Both the position numbers and the translations under genes were made by a program. This document shows positions 33,186 through 44,677 of a stretch of 64,000 bases of DNA, piece after piece (within the stretch, counting starts at the first letter, position 1; the number at the start of each line of letters is the position of its first letter). A model generated the notes under the pieces. That model was not told the origin of the DNA. It saw only the letters and a list, made by a program, of their open reading frames with translations, and searched no databases. This DNA comes from Branchipolynoe longqiensis (Eukaryota; Annelida; Polychaeta; Phyllodocida; Polynoidae). The stretch spans positions 3,169,729 through 3,233,728 of the forward strand of contig CM059200.1 of assembly GCA_030323885.1 (NCBI GenBank), in the 5' to 3' direction.

Positions 33186-33560
33186 TTAGTATCTACTGAT
33201 ACATACCCACACACCCCTTTACCCACACACACACACATACTCCGGTCTCTCCCGACAATTGCGCTGTGTGTTCGGTGCACGGAGCGAGCATTGGAGTGAT
33301 CATATCGAAGCTGACACTGTCCATTTCATAAATCGATCGCTCACGTTGCACTGGGGACAATGACGTAGTGCGACTGCGTGACGCGGCGGGCGGCTGTGTT
33401 TGTTATCAGCGCTGATGCTCATAGCCAGACACGGCTCGGGCTCTGAGTGGGAGTGGGTGGCTGGTGGTGGTGGTGGTGATGTGCGTGGGGCAGGTGGGGG
33501 AGGGGGGGGGCACCCTGGAGCCAGGCCCGCCATGGTGTCCAATAATCTCTTTCATACATT
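33186..33560. other. Spacer, CpG-rich middle
   Basis: CpG-rich at 33240-33420, then (GGT)n/poly-G at 33460-33511. Proline/histidine-rich antisense frames are artefacts of the G tract. No gene seen. Confidence 0.4.
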
Positions 33561-33561
33561 G

Positions 33562-33800
33562 TTATGTTGGTAGGTTGTTGGAGTTTTACGTCCTGGCAAC
33601 ACATAAGGTCATATCAGGACCGGTACCGACTTGTGACAGTGCACACTCATGGTGGCTTTATAGTGCTTCCCCACTGGGAGACCAGGTCATCAGCACCATG
33701 ACCTGATATCCCACTCAGTCACAGTATCCTGACAGTGACACTGAGCCAACCAGTCCTTGCCATATCCTAATAATGCCGAGCACCTGGTTAGGAAATTGGT
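33562..33800 (-). mobile_element. SINE family 1, head missing
   Basis: Tail and body (TTTTACGTCCTGGCAAC to CCGAGCACCTGGTTAGGAA) on the minus strand; the tRNA-like head is absent and AT repeats follow. Confidence 0.85.
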
Positions 33801-33815
33801 GTTATATACATGTAC

Positions 33816-33848
<33 letters not shown>

Positions 33849-33950
33849 AATAAACATTTTATGTTAAAGAATAGTAAAAAGGATAAAACGTGAGATTACG
33901 TAAAGTTCTCCCTGGGCTACAAGTAGCCAGAGGCGTAGTACCGAGGTAAA

Positions 33951-34267
33951 ATAGTATAGTTATACAAATCTTACCTGGGTACAGATGATGGATAACTGTT
34001 GTTTTCCCGAGGTACAAGCCTCGGATAGTCGTGGGCTAGGGCCCGTCCACCAAACCGTGCCACGACTATAACGTTCGCTTGTGCCGAAACGAAAACATAA
34101 TAGTATCCATAGAATTTTAAGATCATTTTTTATCCAAATAAGTATGTAAAGATTGCTGGACCCGGATGTGCTTCCTTCTCCCTAGCCCACGGCTATCCGA
34201 GGCTTGTACCTCGGGAAAATAACTTTTATCCATCATCTCTACCCAGGTAAGATTTGTATAACTATAC

Positions 34268-34270
<3 letters not shown>
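33951..34270. mobile_element. Near-perfect hairpin with 91-bp arms
   Basis: 33951-34041 and 34180-34270 are inverted repeats with about five mismatches in 91 positions (landmarks CAAATCTTACCTGGGTA, CCCGAGGTACAAGCCTCGGA, GTGGGCTAGGG) around a 138-bp loop. Flanked by TA-rich tracts (33815-33850, 34262-34332), so a target duplication cannot be read. Most simply a foldback/MITE insertion; the transcript would form a very long stem. Confidence 0.75.

Positions 34271-34332
<62 letters not shown>
34262..34332. repeat. (TA)n microsatellite
   Basis: About 35 TA dinucleotides, continuing as TACACATATATA. Confidence 0.9.
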
Positions 34333-34341
<9 letters not shown>

Positions 34342-34502
34342 TATATACACATACGTGCTATCCTTTTACCAATTTATTATTGTACCTGTACATGGATACA
34401 TGTACGTCCTTGCCATGGCCATGATGTCAAATCACCTACTCCTCACAACATGCATAGCTCCAGGTATGCATACGTACAGGCACATCCCGAGTTAAAATGA
34501 TA

Positions 34503-35068
34503 TGGCACTGTCACATTACGACGCTTCTCGTCGGCAACGCGCAAAAAAATCGAAACACTTCAAACCTTTAGGCGCGGTGGGAAAAAGTTTGACGTCAGCG
34601 CAACGTATTGGTAGCGTGCGGCCGACGTTGTGGTAACGTATATCGACGTGTGAGGGGGAAAAAACAAAAAAGTTTGGCACGCCATCCTGATATGACCTTA
34701 GATGTTGCTAGGGCATAAAACAACAAACAAACAAAGCGACAGTTTGGCGCAAAGTGTGGGAACGACCCTCACGTGTGCGTGGTGTGTGCCTATCGTTCGT
34801 ATTACGTTCCTCTAGCGTAGATCTCCACGTGCTCCTAACGTCGCAATAATGTTGGCACCCGCGCGTTGTCGCACATCGAAAGTTTTGTGCAAGCACAAAA
34901 CTTCGTCGATACCCTGACGCGCGCTGCCGACCATCACCGTAGATCAACGAATACCAACGCGTGTCTAACACGCGCATAACGCTTCCTGACGTATTCCGAC
35001 GTTGCGCCAAAAAAAAATCACATATGTCGACGCGTCTTGGCGAGAAGCGTTGTAATGTGACGGCACCA
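34503..35068. mobile_element. Foldback element holding a SINE tail
   Basis: Ends TGGCACTGTCACATTACGAC and, from the right, TGGTGCCGTCACATTACAAC; flanks ATA / TTA. Interior saturated with CGTCG, CGCAACG and CGTTGCG words. 34685-34737 is a 3' fragment of SINE family 1 (CCTGATATGACCTTAGATGT then AAACAACAAACAAAC). Confidence 0.75.
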
Positions 35069-35294
35069 TTAAAAGAACCATGAACCTGGTTACATACCTG
35101 TCACATATCACTATGTACCTGTTCGACAAACTAATTAAAATTTTGACATGCTATGTGTATTTATTTACGTGTCCAACTATTGATGTACCTGTTTAAGCTA
35201 TTCACTGTGTGAATATTAAAGCTCCACCCGGGTTGCACACTTTTACTAGAAACACTCTGGCCTCACAATGTCTGTGGAGGTGTGGTGGTAGTTG

Positions 35295-35620
35295 TGGGAT
35301 TTTGGAATTTTACGTCCTGGCAACATCTAAGGTCATATCAGGATGGGTACTGACTTCTGACAGTTCGCACTCATGTCGACTTTATAGTGCTGCCACATTG
35401 GGAGACCAGGCCACCAGCACCATGACCCAATATCCCACTCAGTCACATTATCCTGACACCAAACCAGTCAGTCCTTGCCCTATCCTAATAATGCTGAGCG
35501 CTTGACTAGGAAGCGACAAGTATCAATTTTACATATTGATTTGACTCGACCGGGATTCAAATTCCCGACCTTCCGTACGGGATGCCTGCGCTCTGCCGAT
35601 TCGGCCACCCCGTCCGGTTG
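35295..35620 (-). mobile_element. SINE family 1, full length
   Basis: Minus-strand copy from tail (TTTGGAATTTTACGTCCTGG) through head (antisense B box GGGATTCAAATTCCC, A box GCCGATTCGGCCACCCC) to about 35618. One of the better copies. Confidence 0.9.
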
Positions 35621-35795
35621 GTGGTGGTGGGAGGCGGGTATGATATGATTAACTTAACATTGAAGCGGGTACCACACGTATGGTCTGGGACAAAGGGACA
35701 GGTAAGGGGTCATGGTGCATTGGGTCAGGACTCGCTACACCTAGTCGTACAGCGAAGCCCCCTTAATTTCCCAACCGTTAATGTGCAGCCAGTGT

Positions 35796-37698
35796 GGCTG
35801 TATTCGATTAATCAACTTGGGTCACCCGAGCCACTTTTTGGCGTATGCGCAGACTCTACATCCTCGGGTTGTATAATCGAACACGCTCGGGGTGGAAAAA
35901 ATGGTGGCTTAATCCAAAACTTTCTTTTTTTTTTTTTTTCGATAACCAACATAACTACAGCGAAATAGGATTTAAAGTATTGTTTGGTTGCATAGTTTAG
36001 TTATATTTCCATTTCATTAATCTGAGTTATTTTTTTTATTTTATTTTTTTAAATTTTTTATTGAGGCTGTATTTATACTGTCCATAGCATATAAGCCTGG
36101 GTATTCAGGCTTGTTTTCAATGCTGGCCAGCTGTAGTGTTGGTGTTGTCTTATCACACAGTAGCTGCTGATAAGGTATTTGATTGCCTGTATTTCAGTAG
36201 CAGATAGATAGTTGGTTGGTCTGGTTAGTACTATAGTAGTCTATGTTAATTTTTTTGGATTTTCTTGGCATATATGTGCTTTATTTTTTCTACTCTTATT
36301 TCTAGACTAGCCTCCTCCTATTTACATATCATAGGCTTGTACGCAGCTGTGAGGTGTGTTATCTGGGTGCTTTGGTATGGTTACCTTCCATTGGGCGTCT
36401 CGCTGGTGGGCCGTGACATGTAACACCTGCCCCTTTGCGGTGCAGCTTAGTTGGGGGTTCCTAGCCTTATTTTGCACAGATATTTTTTGTATGTTTTTAG
36501 GTCAGGAATTTGTCGTTCCTTTACTGTTTGGGCATTCCACACCTTGGCAGCCATTTCTAGCGTGCTTCTCTCGTGAGCTTTTATTTGGCTTCTGGTCTGC
36601 TTTAGTAGTGGCGCATTATTTGCTCTAGTTGCCCTTTGTGGTTTTGTTAGGAGTTTATGTTTGTCTTGACTATAGCTGTATGCTAATGTTTTCAGATGAA
36701 TTATTCTCCTATTTTCTAGCAATTTTACTTTGGTTCTTTTGTGTATGTCATAGGTGGGGTGCAGCTTGTCTACTCTGAGGCAGATTTTCAGGGCTCTGTT
36801 CTGTAGTGTTTGCAGTTTTTTTAGAAGTTCTTTCTTTGCACCCATGTAGTTTACATCTCCATAGTCAAAATAGGGTAGCACCATGCCCTTGAAGATTTTT
36901 ATTGACATTTCTTGTGTCATGTAGTCTCTTAGCTTTGCATAATAGCCACAGTTTGTGGTTTACCTTTTGGACAATTTTGTTTATACATAGGTTGTAGTTT
37001 AGTTGGCTGTCCAACTCAAGGCCTAGGTATTTGTAATGGTCTACATTTTCTAGTGTTTGGCTTCCTAGCTTACAGTGTAGTTTTCTTTCTGGCATTTGTT
37101 TATGCGAGAAGAGAACTGTTTTTGACTTGCTTGTGTTGATGGTTATTTTGTTGGACTCACACCACTCATCCAGTTTTAGTAGGAGCTTGTTTAGTTTAGT
37201 TATTACCTCCTCTTCTGTGGTGCCGTTTGCATATATGACTGTGTCATCTGCATATAGTTGGAGGTTTGTAACCATTTTTCAAGATCGTTTATGTAGATTA
37301 GAAGGCAGTGGCCCTAGCACTGACCCTTGGGGTACACCACATGTGACAGGTTGGTTGTCTGATAGTGTATTGTTTATTTTTGTTCTCTGTTGCCTGTCTT
37401 TCAGGTAGCATTTTATCCAGTCCATAGTGTTGGATTTTATGCCCATGGATTCTAGTTTTTTCAATAGTAATACATTTTAAAAACCATACAAAACACAGGA
37501 CTTGTACTGCTACAGGACGGTACCAGCACGAATGTGACGTCATCGCTCCTAGCACCCCCATCCAAGACATGGGTTACTCTGGTCGGGTCGCTTTGTACAC
37601 AGCACATGTATTTTTTAGGCTCCACTCGCGGTGTTCTATTTGAAATCCTAGCAACTCGGGTGACCCATGTCGCCCAGGGCGTCATAATCGAATACGGC
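35796..37698. mobile_element. TIR element of the GTATTCGATTA type, split by a LINE
   Basis: Ends GGCTGTATTCGATTAATCAA and, from the right, GCCGTATTCGATTATGACG. Next to the ends are CTTGGGTCACCCGAG-like palindromes. The outer segments 35796-36030 and 37471-37698 match the intact copy at 39781-40244; the middle is the LINE. Confidence 0.8.
36030..37470 (-). mobile_element. 5'-truncated LINE (CR1/L2/Jockey-like) with RT
   Basis: Minus-strand retrotransposon end. 37464-37279 carries the RT segment CGVPQGSVLGPL, 37275-36865 the catalytic LQLYADDTVIYANG block and thumb (YKYLGLELDSQLNY), and 36920-36447 the C-terminal domain (YFDYGDVNYMGAKKELLKKL, LQNRALKICLRVD). At least three frameshifts separate them, so it is a pseudogene although YADD is intact. 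The 3' UTR (36446-36062) ends in an A-rich tail seen as T-rich sequence at 36030-36062. The same 3' UTR occurs at 42857-43673 and in part at 45536-45625 and 52250-52832. It inserted into the TIR element at 35796-37698. Confidence 0.85.
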
Positions 37699-37875
37699 TT
37701 CATGACATATTGTTGCATTTAGAATACAGTTTCATGAAGGGTGTCCGAGGAAGTAGCTTTGATTATAATATAGAAGCGTTAGTCTTGTTTAAAGTGATAT
37801 AATATGGATGTTTGTTAGGTTATTTCGTTGTTGATGGGTGGGATGTGATTTTATTCAATGTGTGGCCATATTGGG

Positions 37876-38329
37876 CAGGGATGAAAGATCTCCGCGATTT
37901 CGCGGATTTCCGGGATATTTCCTGTAGCTATAAGTGTATACTAATACGTTGCACCAGTCCTGATATGACCTTAGATGTTGCCAGGACATAAAATCCCATC
38001 AACCAGCCAACCAATACGTTGTTTCACGCTGCAGCACCATCGGCGTATACTAATACATGCTTCAAACTGCAGCACTATCAGCGTATACTACTAAAACGTG
38101 CTTCAAACGCCACAGCACTATCAGCGTATACTAATTCATGCATCAAACACCACAGCACTAGCAGGATATACTACTAATACATGCTTCAAACGCTGCACCA
38201 CTAGCAGCGTATATCAATATGTATGAAACCCAACTTCCGGGAATTTTCAGCGATTCCCTGACAATGCTAAGCCTATGGGAGAATATCAGCATTTCCGCTT
38301 TTTTTCCCCGGAGACCACTTTCATCCCTG
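37876..38329. mobile_element. CAGGGATGAAAG-type TIR element (copy 2) with SINE tail inside
   Basis: Ends CAGGGATGAAAG / CTTTCATCCCTG as at 31969-32344, with the same CCGCGATTTCGCGG palindrome and 42-bp internal repeats. 37951-38010 is a 3' fragment of SINE family 1 (CCTGATATGACCTTAGATGT). Confidence 0.75.
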
Positions 38330-38559
38330 ATTGTGGTTGTGGGTACCTGTTTGAGTTATTGCCTCCCATAAAGGTTGTCTGTGGATGTCAAAGAGGCCGG
38401 GGGGGGGGGGGCGTCTAGAGAAAGGTGCCAGACAATGGTATGTTCTGGTACACTATGTGTGTGTGTAGGGAGGGGGGAGCGCCACCTGGTTTAAACAAAA
38501 TGGATGTGATATTGTTCAGAGGTTAAGATAAATTTGAGAACTCGTTTAGCTAGATGTTT

Positions 38560-39605
38560 GTGATGTGTTTGGGGGGAATGAGGTTACCGGAAGCTGCGTG
38601 TTGGAAGGAGTTAAATGTAGGAGTGATGGGTGGTATTAATACGAAAAGCTGTGTGTTTCTTGGAGTGAGGTGTACGAGTGAGGGGTGGTCAGGATACGAA
38701 AAGCTGAGTGGTGGATGGAGTGAGGTTGATGAGTGATGCAGGGGGTAAAGATACCAGAAGCTGCGTGTTGGATGGAGTGACGGTAAGTAAGGATACGAGA
38801 AGCTTTGCGTTGCATGGAGTGAGAGAGGTGAGGATATGGCAAGCTGTGTGTTGGATGGAGTGAGGTGTATAAGTGATGGTTGCTAAGGATACGAAAAGCT
38901 GCATGGTGGATGGACTGAGGGTAAGTGAGGATACAAGAAGATTTGTATTGCATGGAGTGAGAGGGTGAGGATATGGCAAGCTGTGTGTTGGATGGAGTGA
39001 GGTGTATAAGTGATGGTTGCTAAGGATACGAAAAGCTGCATGGTGGATGGACTGAGGGTAAGTGAGGATACACGAAGATTTGTATTGCATGGAGTGAGAG
39101 GGTGAGGATATGGCAAGCTGTGTGTTGGATGGAGTGAGGTGTATCAGTGATGGTTGCTAAGGATACGAAAAGCTGCATGGTAGATGGGGTGAGGTTGACG
39201 AGTGAGGCAGCGTGTTCTCTGTGGTGGAGTGGTAAGAGTCAGACTCCTAATTTGAAGGTCGGTGGTTCGATTCCCTGTGCCCCCCACCTCTGCCAATTTG
39301 GATTTCCACCGCTGTGTATAACTTACAGCATCATCAAAGGCCAGTTGCTCTCATACCATGTCTATGTGGTGTGGGAGGTTAACAATCCATTGGGTCAGTA
39401 AAAGTGTAGGCTCATGCTTTCTATCGGCAAACTGTCTAATGGTGAAAACAAGTCTAGTCAGGAATATCCATAATAGGCAGTATAAATCTTCAAGAAAGAA
39501 ATAAAAAAGGGGGGTAAAGCTGCTTGTTGGTTGGAGTGAGGCGTATAAGTGAGGGGTGCTAAGGATATGAAAAAGCTGTATGTTTTGATGGAGTGAGGTG
39601 TACAA
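38560..39605. repeat. Minisatellite, period about 136 bp
   Basis: Units contain TGGATGGAGTGAGGTGTATA, AAGGATACGAAAAGCTGCAT and GAGGATATGGCAAGCTGTGT. Two adjacent units near 38830-39130 are almost identical. The array is interrupted at 39205-39515 by a tRNA-derived SINE and resumes to about 39605. Serine/histidine-rich antisense frames follow the period and are not genes. Confidence 0.85.
39205..39515 (+). mobile_element. tRNA-derived SINE, third family (copy 1)
   Basis: Head with A box (TGGTGGAGTGGTAAGAG) and B box (GGTGGTTCGATTCCC), then a body with CTGTGTATAACTTACAGCAT, CATACCATGTCTATGTGG and AGTGTAGGCTCATGC. A second, opposite-strand copy lies at 53378-53660. It inserted into the 136-bp minisatellite. 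Confidence 0.75.
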
Positions 39606-39623
39606 GTGTCTGTGTGTGTGGGT

Positions 39624-39644
39624 GGGGGGGGGGGGGGGGGGGGG
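39624..39644 (+). repeat. Poly-G tract
   Basis: 21 consecutive G following (TG)n; one of many long G or C runs in the window. Confidence 0.95.
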
Positions 39645-39780
39645 CTATATTTGCGCACCAACTGTCGAGTCACCTTCAGTGTGGGCGGTGTGTCGGTGTT
39701 TGCCATGTGGCTGATGACTGGTGGTTGGGAGCCGGCTCGCCGAGTACAGGGACCGGCCTGCCTCCTTACTGCAGTCACCT

Positions 39781-40244
39781 GGACCGTATTCGATTAACAC
39801 AACCCGGGCGACACCGGTCAGCCGAGTTGCTAGAATTTCAAATCAAACACTGCAAGTGGATTCTTAAAATACACGTGCCGTGTGTAAAACAACCCTACCC
39901 CAGTAACCCATGTCTTGGCTGGGATTGGCTAGGAGCGATGACGTCACATTTGGGCTCGTACTGCCCTGTATCAGTACAAGTCCTATGTGGTTTTTTCATG
40001 TTTAAACAAAAGAAATCAGATTAATGAAATGGAAATATAACTAAGCTATGCAATCAAAAAATACTATTTTGCTGTAGTTATATCAGTTATTTAAAAAAAA
40101 AAAAAAGGTTTTGGATTAAGCCACCATTTTTGTCACCCCGAGGGTGGAGAAGCATGTTCGTTTATTAAACCCGAGTCTGTAGGATATGCGCATGCACCAA
40201 ATAGTGGCTCGGGTGACCCGAGTTGATTAATCAAATACGCCCCC
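39781..40244. mobile_element. TIR element of the GTATTCGATTA type, intact copy
   Basis: Ends GGACCGTATTCGATTAACAC and, from the right, GGGGGCGTATTTGATTAATC, with AACCCGGGCGAC / GGGTGACCCGAG just inside. The interior matches the segments flanking the LINE at 35796-37698 and the shortened copy at 47500-47815. A 14-base A run lies near 40092. Confidence 0.8.
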
Positions 40245-40382
40245 GGTGAGGACTGCTGTGGTCAACAACTCAACCTGCCCACTGGTCCCACTGTTAAGGT
40301 GGCTGAGTATGTTTGTGGGGGGGGGGGGGGGGTACCTTCTATTCTAACAGCACCAAAGGCCATACTCAGAGTCATACATATC

Positions 40383-40670
40383 AGCGTTCAGAATAAGACC
40401 GTGTCCGCTTGTTCGAGCCAAGTGAGAGTAGGTACGGACAAGCACAATATCATTCAATATGGCTTGAGCTTTTCATATGGGCAAGTGAGGATTTACATTA
40501 TTTATGATGTTTGTTTTGTTGTTTTGATTTATTTGTGTAGTTTTATTCCCATAACCATGGAGGTTAACTGAGAGGATAAAGGTGACTATTGTGGAAAAGT
40601 GAAAATTCAGACGGACAAGTGAAAAATCATACCAGACTTGTCATATTGCATATTTCTGTCACTGCATATC
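40383..40670 (+). repeat. Dispersed repeat copy rich in GGACAAG
   Basis: 40383-40470 matches the reverse complement of 31556-31650 (GAGCCAAGTGAGAGTAGG). 40585-40650 (AGACGGACAAGTGAAAA, ACCAGACTTGTC) matches 62840-62900. Function and class unknown. Confidence 0.55.
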
Positions 40671-40905
40671 ACAGTCATGGCGGCCTGACTGGGATACACT
40701 GGTACTGCGCCATGATGTAATATCCCACTCAGCCGCGTTATTGTGACATTGAGCCAACCAGGCATTGCCGTATCCTAGTAGTAATGATGAGCAGTAGGCA
40801 TGATAGTGGAAAGTACTAGTTTTTAAAAGGTTTTGGTTTGACTCAGCTGGGAATTGAAAATTGAACCGGTCGCATGAAGAGCAGACACACCTACCTAATC
40901 GTCTA
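40671..40905 (-). mobile_element. SINE family 1, strongly decayed
   Basis: Order of landmarks (AATATCCCACTCAGCC, TTGTGACATTGAGCCAACCAG, TGACTCAGCTGGGAATTG) is that of a minus-strand copy with many substitutions. Confidence 0.65.
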
Positions 40906-40919
40906 TCCTGCCTCGTGAT

Positions 40920-41505
40920 ACCACTGCAATATCATTGTTTAGTCACTGCAGTGAAGACTGAAACAAACATGTATATTCCTGTGTACATTTATATATTTGT
41001 GTTTGTACATAATATATGTAATGTAAGTTGTGCAATAAAACCAGAACATATGCATGTACGCTAGCGTATATACTTGGCTATATATAATATGTATATTATA
41101 TATATTATTTATATAATATATATATAAATATATAATATATATGTGTGCCTAGCACCTTTATGCTGGTCTCAAATACTCAGAATTATTACTTTTAATTTTC
41201 ATTGTAAGAAGATTCGAATCTTATCTGAATAATTAAAACTCCCAGAGCGTTTAAATATTCGAGTATAAATTTATGGAAGTTAGGTGGTGAAACTTAGCTT
41301 TCCTTCCTGTGGAGAGTCACTGAGCCTCGGTAGCTATGAACTTGTGGATTGGGGTGGTTGTAGGTACATGTGGTGCTCACTGTGAGTTCTTTATTTGTGT
41401 GTAACATGTAATTAACCCCTTTATTAAGCGCCACTTAAATAGTACTATAAGTGCCATGTAGAACAACAGAACACTTATTTCGCACTACACCCGTACACGT
41501 GACAG
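40920..41505. other. Intronic sequence with an AT-rich tract
   Basis: TA-rich low-complexity DNA at about 41070-41140. No gene or element recognised. Confidence 0.4.
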
Positions 41506-41509
41506 TCCC

Positions 41510-41878
41510 AGGCTGTAGGATTTCATGGTTACGATCGTTACCGGTAACGTGTCGTTACCATGCTGGGGGAAATACGGAACCGAAATTGCATTTCCCGTGA
41601 TATTAATAAACAAATGCAAGGCAATTTAATTTTTTTATATTAAATTAAATGCTACATATGGTTGTTTTCATTACATTGTAGATGATTAAAGGTATATGTA
41701 CAATTTCTGCACAGGTGTGTTCAAAATATACTCCTACTAAATTTAATTAACTGTTTCAAGAATGGGTACCCATCACCAATTTTACGGAACTGAAAAACAG
41801 TTACCCATGGGTTCCCATGAGTACCAGGCACAGAACCCCAAAAGTGTTTCCCATGAAATCTGAAATCCTACACCATCC
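41510..41878. mobile_element. Possible decayed foldback element
   Basis: GGCTGTAGGATTTCATGG at 41512 and the inverted form of GAAATCCTACACCATCC near 41860-41878 face each other. The interior repeats GGTAACG/CGTTACC and ATGGGTACCC/GGGTTCCCAT words in both orientations. No clear target duplication. Confidence 0.5.
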
Positions 41879-42856
41879 AGTCCGCCAGGTTTCCCGATTC
41901 TGTACAGTTCATATCCCACATGTAAGTAGGTGGGATATGGTCACAAGTAGACTGCCATATCCCACCTTTATGTAAGTTTGGGGGGCTCACAAGTAGTCTG
42001 CCATATCCCACCTTTATGTAAGTAGGTGGGATATAGACTCAAGTAGGATGCCATATCACACAGGTAGGGGGGATATAGTCACAAGTAGGATGCCATATCA
42101 CACCTTTATGTAAGTAGGTGGGATATAGACTCAAGTAGGATGCCATATCACACAGGTAGGGGGGATATAGTCACAAGTAGGATGCCATATCCCACCTTTA
42201 TGCAAGTAGGGGCGGATATAGACTCAAGTATGATGCCATATTCCACCTTTATGTAAGTAGGTGGGATATAGACTCAAGTAGAATGCGATATCACACAGGT
42301 AGGGGGGATATAGTCACAAGTAGGATGCCATATCGCACCTTTATGTAAGTAGGGGGGATATAGTCACCAGTAGGATGCCATATCGCACCTTTATGTAAGT
42401 AGGGGGGATATAGTCTCAAGTAGGATGCCATATCGCACCTTTATGTAAGTACGTGGGATATAGTCACAAGTATGATTCCATATCCCACCTTTATGTAAGT
42501 AGGGGCGGATATAGTCTCAAGTATGATGCCATATCCCACCTGTAGGTAGGGGGATATATTCTTAACTAGGATGCGATATCACACGTGTAAGTAGGTGGGA
42601 TATATACTCAAGTAGAATGTGATATCACACCTGTAAGTAGGTGGGATATAGACTCAAGTAGAATGCGATATCACGCCTGTAAGTAGGTGGGATAAAGACT
42701 CAAGTAGAATGCGATTTGTACACCTGTAAGTAGGTGGGATATAGTCTCAAAGTGGAACGCGATATCACACCTGTAGGTAAGGGTGATATAGTCACAAGTA
42801 TGATGCCATATCCCACCTTTATGTAAGTAGGGGCGATATAGTCTCAAGTAGGATGC

Positions 42857-43673
42857 CATATGATAGGCCCTGATGGGCATGTGGTAGGTCATGCACACAA
42901 CCGGGGCTGCCCCAAGGGAGAAACCTGGACCACCCTCAGTAGATAACAAACAACCACAAACCATCAAAAACAGAGACTCCCGATCTGAAAACATAGAACA
43001 ATATATAAAAAAAAGGGAGACCCTGAAAACACCGTGGGGCAAAACCCTAGAAGGGCATGTGATAGGTCACGGCCCACAAACTGGGCTGCCCTGAGGGGGT
43101 AATATGGACCACCATCAGTAGATAACGAACAGCTACAAACTACGTAGAAGCCTATAAATGTAGAGTAGGCTATTTCATAAGTGGCTATTTCATAAGTGGT
43201 AGTAAAACCCAAACCAAAAAACTAATATACTATTCGCACCCACTACAAGGGTGATCAGAAAATAAAACCAATAACACCTACACTTAGAACTAACACCATT
43301 AGCTATCTAACAGTCCTTCCCTATTTCGGATCGACCTTGGATAGCCGAACACAACACAAAACAAGCTCAAACATCTACTAGCCAAGAACACGCTTAACTG
43401 CCAACAACTACCTTGCAGTCCTTCCCTATTTCGGATCGACCTTGGATAGCCAACCCCAACACAAAACAAGCTACAGATACAGATACTAAATAATCACCAT
43501 GTACCTGCTACTGTGTGAGAAACAAAAACATCTTATCACCTCCTACTGTGTGATAAGATTAAACCACTACTACAACTGGCCAGCATTGAGTACCCGAGCA
43601 CTCAGCACTCAAATTTACATGATATGGACAGTACAAACACAGCATCAAAAAAAAAAATATATATAAATAAAAA
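42857..43673 (+). mobile_element. LINE 3' UTR copy inserted in the satellite
   Basis: Plus-strand, non-coding. Its 3' part (CTACTGTGTGATAAGATTAA, ACTGGCCAGCATTGAGTACC, A-rich end at 43650-43673) matches the 3' UTR of the LINE at 36030-37470. Internally TCCTTCCCTATTTCGGATCG is duplicated (43312 and 43418), as is CTGCCCYRAGGG...GTAGATAAC (42907 and 43085). Confidence 0.75.
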
Positions 43674-43786
43674 TCCCACCTGTATTTAAGTATGGGATAT
43701 AGTCTCAAGTAGAATGCAATATCGCACCTGTAGGTAGGGGGGATATAGTCTCAAGTAGGATGTCATATCCCACCTGTATGTAAGTG

Positions 43787-44287
43787 TCGTGGGGGTGATG
43801 AAAATGGGAAATATTGCGCCTAAAGCGGGACTCGAACCCACATCTCTTTGCATTCCGGGCCAGTGTGCTAACCATTACACCACCTAGGCTCCCTGATATC
43901 AACACACTCCCCACGCCTACCTGTCTATGTGGTTACTTGCCTGAGAGGTCAGTGCAGACCACTACACTCGTCCCCCTGGAATTGTAAGTCTTGTAATGCT
44001 TACAATTACATACATACAGGCAATGCACTAACATATACATACACAGGGTAGGTTCAACAACCATACAGCGCAAAGCTTGAACAGGATCCTGATCACGGCA
44101 ACCAGTGTCGTGGGGGTGATGAAAAATGGGAAATATTGCGCCTAGAGCGGGACTCGAACCCACATCTCTTTGCATTCCGGGCCAGTGTGCTAACCATTAC
44201 ACCACCTAGGCTCCCTGATATCAACACACTCCCCATGCCTACCTGTCTATGTGGTTACTTGCCTGAGAGGTCAGTGCAGACCACTAC
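43787..44287 (-). mobile_element. Two tRNA-like copies in direct repeat
   Basis: 43787-43965 and 44105-44287 are nearly identical 180-bp blocks. Read on the minus strand each has GGTGTAATGGTTAGCAC (A box) and GTGGGTTCGAGTCCCGC (B box) in a tRNA-like fold whose acceptor ends (GGAGCCT / AGGCGCA) no longer pair fully. A 140-bp spacer separates them. TAAGT at both outer edges suggests they entered the satellite together. A SINE or a mobilised tRNA pseudogene; not a functional tRNA. Confidence 0.65.
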
Positions 44288-44677
44288 ATAAGTATCTGAG
44301 AATAGTCACAAGTAGGATGCCATATCCCACCTATATGTAAGTATGTGAGATATAGTCTCAAGTAGGATGCCATATCCCACCTATATGTAAGTATGTGAGA
44401 TATAATCTCAAGTAGGATTCCATATCCCACCTATATGTAAGTATGTGAGATATAGTCACAAGTAGGATGCCATATCCCACCTGTATGTAAGTATGTGAGA
44501 TATAATCTCAAGTAGGATGCCATATCCCACCTGTATGTAAGTATGTGAGATATAGTCTCAAGTAGGATGCCATATCCCACCTGTATGTAAGTATGTGAGA
44601 TATAGTCTCAAGTAGGATGCCATATCCATGTCCCTTGCAAACCCATATCCCACCTGTATGTAAGTATGTGAGATATA

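Noticed and set aside
38636..39116. Antisense Ser/His/Tyr-rich frames
   Set aside because: They follow the period of the 136-bp minisatellite and start and stop with it.
43800..43890. Functional tRNA gene on the minus strand
   Set aside because: A and B boxes are present but the acceptor ends do not pair fully, a convincing anticodon stem is lacking, and the block is duplicated at 44115-44205.
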